This document shows positions 8,608-18,197 of a stretch of 64,000 bases of DNA, in pieces. Source of the DNA: Acidobacteriota bacterium (lineage in GTDB: Bacteria > Acidobacteriota > Blastocatellia > Chloracidobacteriales > JADJPF01); contig JACQZQ010000053.1 in the NCBI GenBank assembly GCA_016213785.1, positions 62,001 to 126,000 of the forward strand, given 5' to 3'. The notes under the pieces were generated by a model. The model was not told where the DNA came from. It did no database searches and saw only the letters and a list, made by a program, of their open reading frames with translations. Made by a program: the position numbers and the translations under genes. Position 1 is the first letter of the stretch; the number at the start of each line of letters is the position of its first letter.

Positions 8608-10053
8608 TTAATTGACTGTTCTATAAATAGATATTAACAAATCTTTAACCTCTTTATCTTCACCTTTAGATAACTCTAATGCATAATTTAATTCATTAGC
8701 AGCAGCCATAAGATTATTAACTGATAGATATATTTTGCCAAAACAATATCTAATATCAACTAAACTTTTTAATTCATTAGGCAATTGCTCATAGTTTTTA
8801 AGCAAAGAAGCTATTATTTCTTGGTTTTCTTGATTTTCTTTAGGATATTGTTTAAGTCTTTTTGGCCCTTCAGCACGGCTAAACTCATCATTTATAAAAA
8901 AAGAGCTACTATTAGTTATCGTACTTATTAAATTTTCTATTAAAAAGGAAGAATATTTTGTAGAAGTATTTAATGCTTTACGAAAATTAGCAAAAGCTGT
9001 TTTATTTTCTCCAAGTCTACTATAAGCAATTGCCAAATTTTCATATGCTAGTGAATAATTTTTGTTTAACTCTATAGCTTTTTCATAATATGCTTTTGCT
9101 TGTATTATTGAATCTTTATTTCCTGATTGATTTTCATAGACTAAAAAGATATTACCAAGCATAAGGAATACTTCGGGAAAGTTATTTTGTTTTCTTATTG
9201 CAAGTTGTAACTGCTCTACGGCTTCAGGGAAAAATTTTCCTTGATTAAAATAAAACCTACCTAAGTTATAATTAGCTAATGGATAACTATTGTTACTTTG
9301 TTTAATCGCTAATTGAAAACTAGTAAAGGCTGAGTTAAAATCTTCTTTAATCTCATAAGCTAGACCTAAATTATTATAAGCAGCAGGGTATAACTTACGA
9401 GTCTCTATAGCTTTTTGATAATATTCAATTGCACTATTTATATTATTTTGATGAAAAAAAGCTACAGCTAAATTAAATTCTGCATCAGAATTTTTATTTA
9501 TTTTATTAGCAAGTTTATAAAAACTAATTGCTTCATCAAATTTATTTATAGAATGTAGTGCTACGCCAAGATTTAAGTAACTCTTATTATTATTTGGGTT
9601 TATTTTTATAGATTCTTTGAATGCTATAATAGCTTCATCGAATTTATTTAATTTAAGTAGAGTATAACCTAGACCAAAATAAGCTAAATCTAAAGACTCT
9701 TTTGCTTTAATAGCTTTTTGATAACTACTAATAGCATGTTCTAATTGTCCATTTGATAAAAAATTTTGAGCTATTTTTAATAAAGATTTTGGTCGTTTTA
9801 TAATTTTTGGTGTAATAGCTATTTCAAGTTGAGATTCTCCTACTGGAAGTCCAAAACGTCGATTATTTTCTGTAAGTATAAAATGCTTAAGATTAGATTC
9901 TTTTGAAATTTTTTCATCTTTTGAGTTTTTCTTTGGTGTTTCATCTAAACCTAAACGTCTTTGTTGAGAAAAAATAGTTTGGTTTAATATTAAAAATAAA
10001 ACACAAACTAGACCTAATCTTACTTTATAGATAAAAAACTTTTGGTATTTCAT
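8608..10053 (-). CDS. Secreted or membrane-anchored TPR protein
   Basis: The 481-residue protein has a basic, hydrophobic N-terminus (FFIYKVRLGLVCVLFLILNQ followed by TIFSQQ) that should act as a signal peptide. After a charged linker, TPR repeats run from about residue 90 to 375 (AYFGLGYTLLKLNKFDEAII, YLNLGVALHSINKFDEAISF, YNNLGLAYEIKEDF). A less regular helical C-terminus ends in two further TPR-like helices. It is probably periplasmic and used for protein binding. No catalytic motif is seen. It lies between two kinase genes and converges on the upstream one; a functional link is suggested only by position. Confidence 0.82.
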   Translation of the reverse strand: MKYQKFFIYKVRLGLVCVLFLILNQTIFSQQRRLGLDETPKKNSKDEKISKESNLKHFILTENNRRFGLPVGESQLEIAITPKIIKRPKSLLKIAQNFLSNGQLEHAISSYQKAIKAKESLDLAYFGLGYTLLKLNKFDEAIIAFKESIKINPNNNKSYLNLGVALHSINKFDEAISFYKLANKINKNSDAEFNLAVAFFHQNNINSAIEYYQKAIETRKLYPAAYNNLGLAYEIKEDFNSAFTSFQLAIKQSNNSYPLANYNLGRFYFNQGKFFPEAVEQLQLAIRKQNNFPEVFLMLGNIFLVYENQSGNKDSIIQAKAYYEKAIELNKNYSLAYENLAIAYSRLGENKTAFANFRKALNTSTKYSSFLIENLISTITNSSSFFINDEFSRAEGPKRLKQYPKENQENQEIIASLLKNYEQLPNELKSLVDIRYCFGKIYLSVNNLMAAANELNYALELSKGEDKEVKDLLISIYRTVN

Positions 10054-10141
10054 AAGAAACCTATTATTAAGTCTTAAATTGTTAGTATTTTCTAATTAAA
10101 TTAAAATAAATAATCTACATAGTTAAACTATTATTACTCTT

Positions 10142-10351
10142 TGGAAACATTTTACTATAGTTTGGAAACATCATGTAGTATCTTGGGAACGCTTTGATAT
10201 AGGTTGGAAAGACTTTACTATATTTTGGAAATACCATGTAGCAGCTTGGGAATACTTTATTGCTACTATGGAAAACATTGTTGCTTATTGGAAACACCAT
10301 GTTACTTACTTGAAAGACTATATAGTGTCTTGGGAAGACCTAGAATATCAA
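10142..10351. repeat. 21-bp tandem repeat array, about ten copies, with 63-bp super-period
   Basis: Ten diverged units begin with TGGAAA/TGGGAA at exactly 21-bp steps (10142, 10163, 10184, 10205, 10226, 10247, 10268, 10289, 10310, 10331). Every third unit is most alike: units 2, 5 and 8 share a CATGT core, and units 1 and 4 share TTTACTATA. The array is free of stop codons in one frame on each strand. The plus frame (10127-10372) would give heptads WKxFxIx but has no start codon at its beginning. The minus frame (10300-10115, start ATG) gives VFPxYxK heptads but has no ribosome site. Whether either is translated is unresolved. Confidence 0.85.
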
Positions 10352-10368
10352 AAGTTTTACCTGCTTGA

Positions 10369-12018
10369 TTAATTATCAAGACTTTTTGCTACACGAAAGC
10401 TTAAACTAGGTTCTAAATATAGTTTGGTTTCCCACATTCTATAAGTTATTGGGCTTTGTTGTAAGGATTTATCTTTACCTCTTAAAATAGCTGTTGGAAC
10501 ACGACGCAGTGTTTCAGGTATAGTAACTGTAGAACCTTCATAGATATAAAATTCTGAGTTTGTCCATTCAAAATAATTTTCTGCTATCTGTCTAATACTT
10601 GAATTAGCATTAGTACGAGCAATATATTCCCATTCACTTTCTAAAGGGAGACGATAAGTTTGACCTGTTTGCTTAGATAACCACTTACAATAAGCCTGAG
10701 CATCATTCCAACTAATATTAGTAATAGGTTTTTCTAGAATATCTTGTGGTGGTTTATCTCCATTCCAATGGCTTGGAGGAGAATAAAAACCTAGTTTTAC
10801 AAAATCAGCATATTGACCATTAGTAATAAGGTCTTTAGATATTTGAAATGATTTTAAGTGTACTCTATGGCTTGGTTTAGAAAACTCATCACCTTCATCA
10901 GACCCCATAAAAAAAGTATCTTCTTTAAATGTAATCATTGTTGGAAGAGGTGAAGTCATTTGGTTAGAAATATAAAAAACTTGGTAAAGCTTATATCCTC
11001 CAATTATACCCATAAAAGATACTATTATTAAAACAATAGCTAAGTAGGTTTTCCAAGGTGTTTTTGGATTATGGGTAATATTATTTATAAACACATCAGG
11101 CTTAAATTTTTCGTTTGGTAATGGAGGTAGTTTAAGAGGGGTTATAGGTTTTGGTTTTACTTTTTCCTTTAATTCTTCAAATAAGTTAGCTTGTTCAATA
11201 TTATCAAGTTCTTTTTTAAGAATTATTGCACTTTCTAGTCTATCGCTAGGTAGTGGTTCAAGACCTTTTGCTATTATATCGCTAAGTTTAGGGGTAACAC
11301 CTGGGCGCATTTCAATTAAAGACTTAAATTGACCTAGCATAACGGTCGGAACTTCACCTGTTAGTATCTCATAGAATATAAGACAGAGACTAAAAATGTC
11401 TGCTCGGGTATTTATAGGTTGTTTAAAGAATTGCTCAGGCGAACAATATCTTAAAGTCCCAGGGCTTCCTTCACTACTTTCATCACCTTTGGAAATGCCA
11501 TCGCCTTTCATAAGCTTAGCAATACCAAAATCAACAATCCTAACAAGAAACTGATTATCCTCAAGTTCTCTAATAATTATATTTTCTGGTTTAAGATCAC
11601 GATGAATAATACCTTGTGAGTGCGCTTCGTGTAAGGCTAAACATAATTGCTTGGTAATGTTAATCGCTTGGCTTTCTGTTAGTGTCCCTTTAAGCTTTAG
11701 TAGCTTCCTTAGTGTTATTCCTTCGATATATTCCATAATAATGTAAGGAAGTTGACTAGTTTCTAAAACCCCAAAGTCAGTAATTGAAACAATATTAGGA
11801 TGGCTAAGCTTAGCAAGTGTACTTGCTTCACGCTTAAAACGAGACAGGTTTTTAGTGCTACTGGTAGCAATATCAAATTGCATTAGCTTGAGAGCAAAAG
11901 GCTTATTTAATTCTAAGTGGATAACACGAAATACTTTCCCCATGCCACCTTCACCAATTAAAGCCTCAATTCGATACTTCTCGTTTATAACAGTACCAAC
12001 TAATGGATCTTTGTTCAT
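10369..12018 (-). CDS. Transmembrane Ser/Thr kinase with C-terminal FGE-sulfatase domain
   Basis: The 549-residue protein has an N-terminal kinase domain (IGEGGMGKVF, K44, HRDLKPEN at 139-146, DFGIAK at 163-168, SPEQ). A proline-rich linker leads to one transmembrane helix (about 325-347), and then an extracytoplasmic formylglycine-generating-enzyme/sulfatase-modifying fold domain (about 365-545: FFMGSDEGDE, PITNISWNDAQAYCKWLS, YRLPLESEWEYIAR, SFRVAK). In kinases this fold more often acts as a binding or sensor module than as an oxidase. The spacing between the SEWEYIAR motif and the C-terminus looks shortened compared with full FGE domains. It is divergent from the large kinase gene at 12268. 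Confidence 0.9.
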   Translation of the reverse strand: MNKDPLVGTVINEKYRIEALIGEGGMGKVFRVIHLELNKPFALKLMQFDIATSSTKNLSRFKREASTLAKLSHPNIVSITDFGVLETSQLPYIIMEYIEGITLRKLLKLKGTLTESQAINITKQLCLALHEAHSQGIIHRDLKPENIIIRELEDNQFLVRIVDFGIAKLMKGDGISKGDESSEGSPGTLRYCSPEQFFKQPINTRADIFSLCLIFYEILTGEVPTVMLGQFKSLIEMRPGVTPKLSDIIAKGLEPLPSDRLESAIILKKELDNIEQANLFEELKEKVKPKPITPLKLPPLPNEKFKPDVFINNITHNPKTPWKTYLAIVLIIVSFMGIIGGYKLYQVFYISNQMTSPLPTMITFKEDTFFMGSDEGDEFSKPSHRVHLKSFQISKDLITNGQYADFVKLGFYSPPSHWNGDKPPQDILEKPITNISWNDAQAYCKWLSKQTGQTYRLPLESEWEYIARTNANSSIRQIAENYFEWTNSEFYIYEGSTVTIPETLRRVPTAILRGKDKSLQQSPITYRMWETKLYLEPSLSFRVAKSLDN

Positions 12019-12267
12019 AAAGTTAGAAAAAATTAATGAAGTGAAATATTAGGAAGTTGATTACTTAAGAACCAAAAAGATATAAAATAGTAGCCTAAAA
12101 AGGTGCTCTTAGAAAGCCATAATAATCAAAGTATATGAGCATTTAATAAGGAATACCATCTAGATATTTAAGTGGTAATTTGTTAGATTTTTTATACTCT
12201 CAATATAAAATCTTAGAACAAATAATCAACTTATCACCCTATTTATTTTACGAAAGCCCAAGTAAAA

Positions 12268-15200
12268 ATGAAAAACGAATTTCTATCTAAAAGCACAAAC
12301 CCAAATAAAAAGGCGGAAACAATAGATAGTGGTAGTGATTTTTCTAAAGATGAAACCAAAAACTTAAAGCCTGCCAGTAGTCATACATATATCGACCTAG
12401 AAGACCCTAAAAATCAAAGTAGCGAAGATACAAGCTTAGAAGATACAAGCTTAGAAGAAGAGAATGAGTTTAACTCAGAATTAGAAAAAGGGTTTCCAGT
12501 TAAAAATTGGGATAGATTTGAGTTTAGAAAATTGCTTGGTTATGGCGGGATGGGAATAGTTTATCAGGCTTGGGATACAAAGCTAAATCGGATGGTTGCA
12601 CTTAAGTTTCTACGCAATAGCTATGGGCAGGCATCTAAACGCTTTTTACAAGAAGCCCGTGCTCAGTGTCGAATTGAACACCCTAATGTGTGCAGAGTCT
12701 ATGAAGCAGGAGAAGTAGATAATATTCCTTATATTGCTATGCAGCATATTGAAGGTACTACTTTGCGTCTTGCTTATCAGGAAATGTCTTTAGAGCAAAA
12801 AGTCCAGGTTATGAGAGATATTGCTCTTGCTATTCAATCTGCTCATAAACTAGGGATTATTCATAGAGATATTAAACCTGATAATGTAATGCTGACTAAA
12901 AAGGATGATGGACAATTCTGTCCTATAGTAATGGACTTTGGCTTAGCAAAAGAAGTTGGAAATAAAGGTCTAACTCAAACAGGTGCGCTTATAGGAACGC
13001 CTAGTTATATGGCACCAGAACAGGCTAGAGGACAAATACAACTACTAGATAGACGCACTGATGTTTATAGCCTTGGAGCTATGTTCTATTCAATAGTAGC
13101 AGGAAAAGCACCTTTTCAAGGCTCAAGCCCAATGGAGGTTGTGCTTAAAGTAATTAGCGATGATGCACAGTCAATATCGCAAGTAGTTCCTTCTATTCCA
13201 AAAGATATAAACACAATAATAATGAAATGTTTGGAAAAAGATCCCAAACATCGCTATGAGTCTGCTCAAGGCTTGGCAGATGATCTTAACCATTATTTGG
13301 CAGGTGAGCCAATTTCTACAAGGGCTAGGTCTTGGTATGTGTTTTTTTGGAAAAAGGCGCTTAAACATAAGGCTTTAGTTGCTGTTAGCGCTACAGCGTT
13401 ACTAATAGTTATAATATTGAGCGTAATATCTGTTTGGACATGGATTGAGTCTTCGCGTAGAGCAGAATTTGAACGCCAAATGGCTGAACAAGCTGAGAAA
13501 ATCGAAGCAACAATGCGTTTTGTTTCTTTAACTCAACCTCACGACATAAGAGCAGAACGCCAAATGGCTCAACAAGAAATAGAAATAATTAAAAAGCAAA
13601 TGAATGAAGGAGGATACTTAGCACAAGGGCCAGGAAATTATGCTCTAGGTCGTAGCTATTTAGCTTTTTCTGACTATGAAAAAGCACGCGAACACCTTGA
13701 ACTTGCTTATAAAAGCGGCTTTCGTACATCAGCCTTAGAACTTGCTATGGGGCAAATGTTAGGGGAATTTTATCGTAGAGAGCTTGATAACTTGCGCCAA
13801 AGCGAAGATAAGGAAATTATTGAGGCTAGATTAAAAAAATTAGATAAAGAATACCTTGAACCCATTCAAAAACACTTAACAGCTTATCTTAGTGCTAAAG
13901 CTAAAAGCTCAACCCAAGAAGTAACTTATCTAGAAGGATTACTAGCACTCTATAAAAAAGATTATAAAACAGCGCTTGATAAAGCTAATATGGCAACGGG
14001 GCAATCTTCTTGGTACTATGAAGCCTATTTGCTTAAAGGAGAAATTTACTTAACTTGGTCACAAAAACAAGCAACAGAGGCTAATTATGACCAAGCTAAT
14101 AATCTACTTATTGAAGCGGAAAAAGCCTTTCAAGAAGCTAGTAAAATAGGCCCAAGTAACCTACAAGCTAAAATAGGCCAAGCTCGTAAATGGGCAGCAA
14201 GCTTATATTTAACTATACAAAATAGTAATAAATCTCCAATAAAAGCTTTTGAAGAAACACTTTTAGCTACAGATAAGATTTTAGAAATTGACCCTGATAA
14301 TGGACAAGCTTCTATTATCAAAATGCGTGCTTATAGTCGCTTAGCAGACGTTGAAGTCAGAGATGGTAAAGATCCTAGCCAAAAACTAGAAAAAGCAATC
14401 TATTGGGGAGAAAAAGCTATTAAAAGTACCCCTAAAGATGTTGAGATTTACCGATCCCTAGGGACTATTTATCGGATTCTTGGTAAATATGCTCTAGACC
14501 ATGGAGATAACCCACATAATTTATATGATTTAGCAATCAAAAATTTAGAAAAAGCTATTGAACTTAAGCCTAAATATGATAGTGCTTATAGTACTATGGG
14601 GCTTATTTATCAAGCTAAAGGCCAGTATGAAGAGAAAACAGGCAAAGACCCACAAAATTTTTATGAAAAAGCAACTAATAGCTTTAAGAAAGCTTTAGAA
14701 ATTAGCCCAAATAGCCCTAAGACGGCTACTAACCTTGGTCGTCTTTATAGAGTTCAAGGTGAATATGAGCAAAAAAATGGAAAAAACCCGCGTCCATTTT
14801 ATGAACAAGCTAATGTGACTTTCCAAAAAGCCTTAGAACTTAACCCAAAAGATCCTTATGCTTATACAAATTTAAGCCTTCTTTACCAAACACGTGCAGA
14901 ATATGAAATAGAAACAGGTAAAGACCCACAAGCTTTATTTGAACAGGCTACAAGGGATTTACAAAAAGCAATAGAATTAAATCCTAATTATATGTTTGCC
15001 TATAATAGCTTAGGCATTCTTTATCAAATCCGTGCAGAATATGAATTAGGCTATGGAAAAGATCCACGCCCATCAGTTGAGCAGGCTACTCTAAATTTTA
15101 AGAAAGTTTTTCAAATTAGACCTGAATATGGCGTGGCTTATTATACATTAGGGCTTGTTTATCAGATTCGCGCACAATATGAAATAGAACATGGTCAAGA

Positions 15201-15987
15201 ACCAAATAGTTTTTTTGAGCAAGCTAGCTTAAATTTTGAAAAGGCAATAGAAATTAACCCTAAAAACACAGATGCTTATAATGGTTTAGGATTTACATAT
15301 TACTCTAAACTAGAACATGAAATTAATCTTGGGCGTGAGATTGAAGTAGCAAAGTTATTTGATCAGGCTTTATCTAATTTTAGAAAATCTCTAGAAATTA
15401 ATCCTAAACAATTTGAGCCAAATCTCTATAGCGCCTTACTTTTTTCTAAAAGGGCACAGCTAGAGTCAAACAAAAATTTAGTAGCGGATATAGAGGAAAG
15501 TCGCGTTTACCTAAATAAAGCTATTTCTATTAAGTCTAATCTTGAATGGGCTTATAGAATAGAAGCAGAAATTGAATTAATTATTATAAAGAAAAACATA
15601 AAAGAAAACCGACCTCTAGATTTTACTAAAGCTAAAGTAGCCTTAAAAAAAGCACTTGAGATTAAAGCAAATAATGCTAGAGGCTATACTCAACTTGCAA
15701 GTGTTTTACTTTTAGAAGCCTCAGAACAAAATAGTAAAGAAATTAATAAAGAAATTAATAAAGAAAAGTTAAATCAAGGGCTAGAAATAATAGAGAAGTC
15801 ACTAGCAATAAACCCAAATAATGCAGAATCTTATGCTATAAAAGGAGCTATTTTATTAGAAAAAGCTAAAACTTCTAATGACCAAACTCTAAAGGATCAA
15901 GGCTTAGCTCTTTTAGAAAAAGCTATTGAAACCAACCAATGGCTAAAGTATAAGTATGAGCAGATCTTAAGCCAATCAAAAAAATAG
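12268..15987 (+). CDS. Large transmembrane Ser/Thr kinase with extended TPR array
   Basis: The 1239-residue protein begins with an acidic low-complexity segment (residues 1-75). The kinase domain (about 84-345) has GYGGMGIVY, K113, HRDIKPDN at 199-206, DFGLAK at 223-228, MAPEQ and TDVYSLGAM. A transmembrane helix lies at about 369-391. The rest is helical repeats. A central block uses units of about 46 residues in which a TPR carries an insert with the consensus EYExExGKDPxxxFEQA between its two helices. The kinase should be cytoplasmic with the repeat array outside, probably as a ligand-binding sensor. It is co-oriented with ispG but separated from it by a hairpin. Confidence 0.93.
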   Translation: MKNEFLSKSTNPNKKAETIDSGSDFSKDETKNLKPASSHTYIDLEDPKNQSSEDTSLEDTSLEEENEFNSELEKGFPVKNWDRFEFRKLLGYGGMGIVYQAWDTKLNRMVALKFLRNSYGQASKRFLQEARAQCRIEHPNVCRVYEAGEVDNIPYIAMQHIEGTTLRLAYQEMSLEQKVQVMRDIALAIQSAHKLGIIHRDIKPDNVMLTKKDDGQFCPIVMDFGLAKEVGNKGLTQTGALIGTPSYMAPEQARGQIQLLDRRTDVYSLGAMFYSIVAGKAPFQGSSPMEVVLKVISDDAQSISQVVPSIPKDINTIIMKCLEKDPKHRYESAQGLADDLNHYLAGEPISTRARSWYVFFWKKALKHKALVAVSATALLIVIILSVISVWTWIESSRRAEFERQMAEQAEKIEATMRFVSLTQPHDIRAERQMAQQEIEIIKKQMNEGGYLAQGPGNYALGRSYLAFSDYEKAREHLELAYKSGFRTSALELAMGQMLGEFYRRELDNLRQSEDKEIIEARLKKLDKEYLEPIQKHLTAYLSAKAKSSTQEVTYLEGLLALYKKDYKTALDKANMATGQSSWYYEAYLLKGEIYLTWSQKQATEANYDQANNLLIEAEKAFQEASKIGPSNLQAKIGQARKWAASLYLTIQNSNKSPIKAFEETLLATDKILEIDPDNGQASIIKMRAYSRLADVEVRDGKDPSQKLEKAIYWGEKAIKSTPKDVEIYRSLGTIYRILGKYALDHGDNPHNLYDLAIKNLEKAIELKPKYDSAYSTMGLIYQAKGQYEEKTGKDPQNFYEKATNSFKKALEISPNSPKTATNLGRLYRVQGEYEQKNGKNPRPFYEQANVTFQKALELNPKDPYAYTNLSLLYQTRAEYEIETGKDPQALFEQATRDLQKAIELNPNYMFAYNSLGILYQIRAEYELGYGKDPRPSVEQATLNFKKVFQIRPEYGVAYYTLGLVYQIRAQYEIEHGQEPNSFFEQASLNFEKAIEINPKNTDAYNGLGFTYYSKLEHEINLGREIEVAKLFDQALSNFRKSLEINPKQFEPNLYSALLFSKRAQLESNKNLVADIEESRVYLNKAISIKSNLEWAYRIEAEIELIIIKKNIKENRPLDFTKAKVALKKALEIKANNARGYTQLASVLLLEASEQNSKEINKEINKEKLNQGLEIIEKSLAINPNNAESYAIKGAILLEKAKTSNDQTLKDQGLALLEKAIETNQWLKYKYEQILSQSKK

Positions 15988-16043
15988 TCACTCAAAGTTA
16001 AAAAACTTAAAAAACTTTTTTATTTATAATCGCTTTTAACAGT

Positions 16044-16073
16044 CTTAAGAATCAATGGCTAGTGATTCTTAAG
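16044..16073. terminator. Hairpin downstream of the large kinase gene
   Basis: An 11-bp perfect inverted repeat, CTTAAGAATCA at 16044-16054 and its complement at 16063-16073, has an 8-nt loop. It lies 57 nt after the kinase stop. The downstream sequence CGGCTCTTTCTT is only weakly U-rich, so this is a candidate terminator or mRNA-end hairpin. Confidence 0.45.
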
Positions 16074-16172
16074 CGGCTCTTTCTTGACTCAAATAGGATA
16101 GCTTCGTTACCTTTCTATTTTGGCTACTTAAAATAAATTCTTGAAAATTTAAATTTAATCGAGAGCAAACTA

Positions 16173-17420
16173 ATGATTTCTAGAAAAAAGACTGTTAGCG
16201 TCGATGTAGGTGGCTGTAAAGTAGGAGGAGATGCTCCTATAGTCGTCCAATCAATGACTAATACTGATACTGAAGATGCAGAATCAACAGCAAAACAAGT
16301 TGCTGAACTTGCACAAGCTGGGTCTGAATTAGTACGTATTACTGTTAATACTCGTGAGGCGGCGGCCACTGTACCAGTAATTTTTGAAAAACTAGATAAA
16401 ATGAATGTCAAAGTCCCAGTAATTGGAGATTTTCATTTTAATGGTCATTTGTTGCTAAAAAAATATCCTGAATGCGCCAAGCTATTGGCTAAATACCGTA
16501 TTAATCCAGGAAATGTAGGTTTTGGCCGTAAACATGATGATAATTTTCGCCAAATGATTGAAGTTGCAGTAGAAAACAATAAACCTGTTCGTATAGGCGT
16601 AAATTGGGGATCGCTTGATCAAGCTTTACTAGCAAAAATGATGGATGATAATGGCAAGCTAGCAGAACCTAAAACAGCAGATGAAGTATTGATGGATGCA
16701 ATGGTTGAGAGCGCCATAACTTCAGCAGAACTAGCTGAAAACTACGGACTAGGCCGTGATAAAATTATACTTAGTGCTAAAGTCTCTAATGTACAATCCT
16801 TAATTAAAGTTTATAGAGACTTATCTAAACGTTCAGACTATCCTCTTCATTTAGGCTTAACTGAAGCAGGGATGGGGAGTAAAGGAATTGTTGCTAGTAG
16901 CGCAGCACTCTCTATACTACTTCAAGAAGGTATTGGTGACACAATAAGAGTAAGTTTAACCCCTCGTCCAGGAGGTGAACGAACCGAAGAGGTTTTAGTA
17001 TCTCAACAAATTTTACAATCATTGGGAATACGCAATTTCTTACCAGCAGTTACAGCTTGCCCTGGGTGTGGTAGAACTACTAGCACCTTATTCCAAGAGC
17101 TAGCTGAACAAATCCAAAATTATCTTAATCAACAAATGAAAGAATGGCGCGAGGTTTATAAAGGCGTAGAGGCTTTACGTGTTGCAGTAATGGGTTGTGT
17201 TGTAAATGGGCCTGGTGAATCAAAACACGCCGATATAGGTATTTCTCTGCCTGGAACAGGAGAAGAACCCCGTGCACCTGTTTATGTTGATGGGAAACTC
17301 TTTACTACGCTTCAAGGCGCAGATATTGCAATTAACTTTATGTCTATTGTTAATGATTATGTAGATTCTCATTTTAATGAATCTTCAAAAAATAGAACAG
17401 TAGAAGAATTTTTAGTTTAA
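16173..17420 (+). CDS. ispG: 4-hydroxy-3-methylbut-2-en-1-yl diphosphate synthase
   Basis: IspG (GcpE) converts MEcPP to HMBPP in the non-mevalonate isoprenoid pathway, using a [4Fe-4S] cluster. The 415-residue protein shows the family start [19 protein letters not shown], the TIM-barrel segments [14 protein letters not shown] and INPGNVGFG, and the C-terminal cluster ligands: [10 protein letters not shown] gives C296 and C299, and [10 protein letters not shown] gives C342 and E349. It is longer than the E. coli enzyme (372 residues) by an insert in the first half, as in several other phyla, but lacks the large plant-type central domain. Its presence implies the MEP pathway. The small gene downstream is in the same direction. 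Confidence 0.97.
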   Translation: MISRKKTVSVDVGGCKVGGDAPIVVQSMTNTDTEDAESTAKQVAELAQAGSELVRITVNTREAAATVPVIFEKLDKMNVKVPVIGDFHFNGHLLLKKYPECAKLLAKYRINPGNVGFGRKHDDNFRQMIEVAVENNKPVRIGVNWGSLDQALLAKMMDDNGKLAEPKTADEVLMDAMVESAITSAELAENYGLGRDKIILSAKVSNVQSLIKVYRDLSKRSDYPLHLGLTEAGMGSKGIVASSAALSILLQEGIGDTIRVSLTPRPGGERTEEVLVSQQILQSLGIRNFLPAVTACPGCGRTTSTLFQELAEQIQNYLNQQMKEWREVYKGVEALRVAVMGCVVNGPGESKHADIGISLPGTGEEPRAPVYVDGKLFTTLQGADIAINFMSIVNDYVDSHFNESSKNRTVEEFLV

Positions 17421-17466
17421 CGACTATTATTTACAATAAATTACACATAAATTTTATGGAGGCAAA

Positions 17467-17904
17467 ATGTCTAAACAACACCCAGATCATCATGATGCAG
17501 AGCTAATGCTTAAATGTTATGACTTACGCAGAGAAGACTTAATGAGAAAGTCTAGAGATATAGTTTCTAGTTTTTCTCCTAAAAATTATGAAGAACTAAT
17601 AACCGTTATGAACCCACAACACCCAATGAATGCAGCATTTCGACAAGTTACTTCCTATTGGGAGATGGTTTTTGGAATGGTTAAACATGGGATTGTTCAC
17701 CCAGAGTTTTTTGTAGAAAGTAATGCAGAAGGTTTATTTGTTTACACAAAAATTGAGCCTTATCTAGATCAAATTCGCAAAGACTTTTCACCTTATGCAC
17801 TTCAAAACGCTGAATGGGTAGCTAAAAATACTACTACAGGAAAAGCTTATGTAGAAAGAATTAAAGTTTACCTCCAAAAAATGGCCGAAGCAGCAGCAAA
17901 ATAG
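17467..17904 (+). CDS. Conserved-looking hypothetical protein
   Basis: The 145-residue protein is predicted to be all-helical and soluble. It has no cysteine pair beyond C18, no signal peptide and no enzymatic motif I can name. Notable segments are HPDHHDAELMLKCYDLRRED near the start, MNAAFRQVTSYWEMVFGMVK in the middle and WVAKNTTTGKAYVERIKVYL near the end. A strong ribosome site (GGAGGCAAA directly before ATG) and a normal codon pattern support a real gene. It lies 46 nt after ispG, so the two may share a transcript, and a hairpin follows it. Confidence 0.75.
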   Translation: MSKQHPDHHDAELMLKCYDLRREDLMRKSRDIVSSFSPKNYEELITVMNPQHPMNAAFRQVTSYWEMVFGMVKHGIVHPEFFVESNAEGLFVYTKIEPYLDQIRKDFSPYALQNAEWVAKNTTTGKAYVERIKVYLQKMAEAAAK

Positions 17905-17967
17905 ATTAAAAAATAAAATAATATTTCCCTAAATCTAGCTGCTACTTTTTAGGGGCGGTTTATAATG

Positions 17968-18000
17968 GCCCAGCGCTTTATGGCTGGGCTTAAAATTTTA
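17968..18000 (+). terminator. Candidate Rho-independent terminator
   Basis: GCCCAGC at 17968-17974 pairs perfectly with GCTGGGC at 17983-17989 across an 8-nt loop, followed by TTAAAATTTT. The G+C-rich stem is unusual in this AT-rich spacer. The U-tract is imperfect. Confidence 0.6.
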
Positions 18001-18197
18001 TAGGCTAAAGATTTCCAGCTAAAGTACAATTAATTTTCTAAAATTAATAAAAGATTTCTTTGGGGTTTAAGAAGCGTAAATGCCCTTAAAATTGCGCTTG
18101 AAAGTGTTGGGGAAGAAAATAATTTTATGCTACGCTAAAAAATCATTTTTAGACTTCCTAAAAAAGACTTTTCCTTAAAATTTTGGAGATAAATATA

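Noticed and set aside
10115-10300. A 61-residue protein on the minus strand across the 21-bp array
   Set aside because: It has no ribosome site and the open frame follows from the absence of stop codons in the repeat unit; I list the DNA repeat instead of a gene.
10142-10351. The 21-bp array as a CRISPR
   Set aside because: The units abut without unique spacers, diverge gradually and no cas gene is in the window.
16124-16411. Open frame antisense to ispG
   Set aside because: It overlaps the ispG start on the other strand; ispG motifs and length are complete, so this is a shadow frame.
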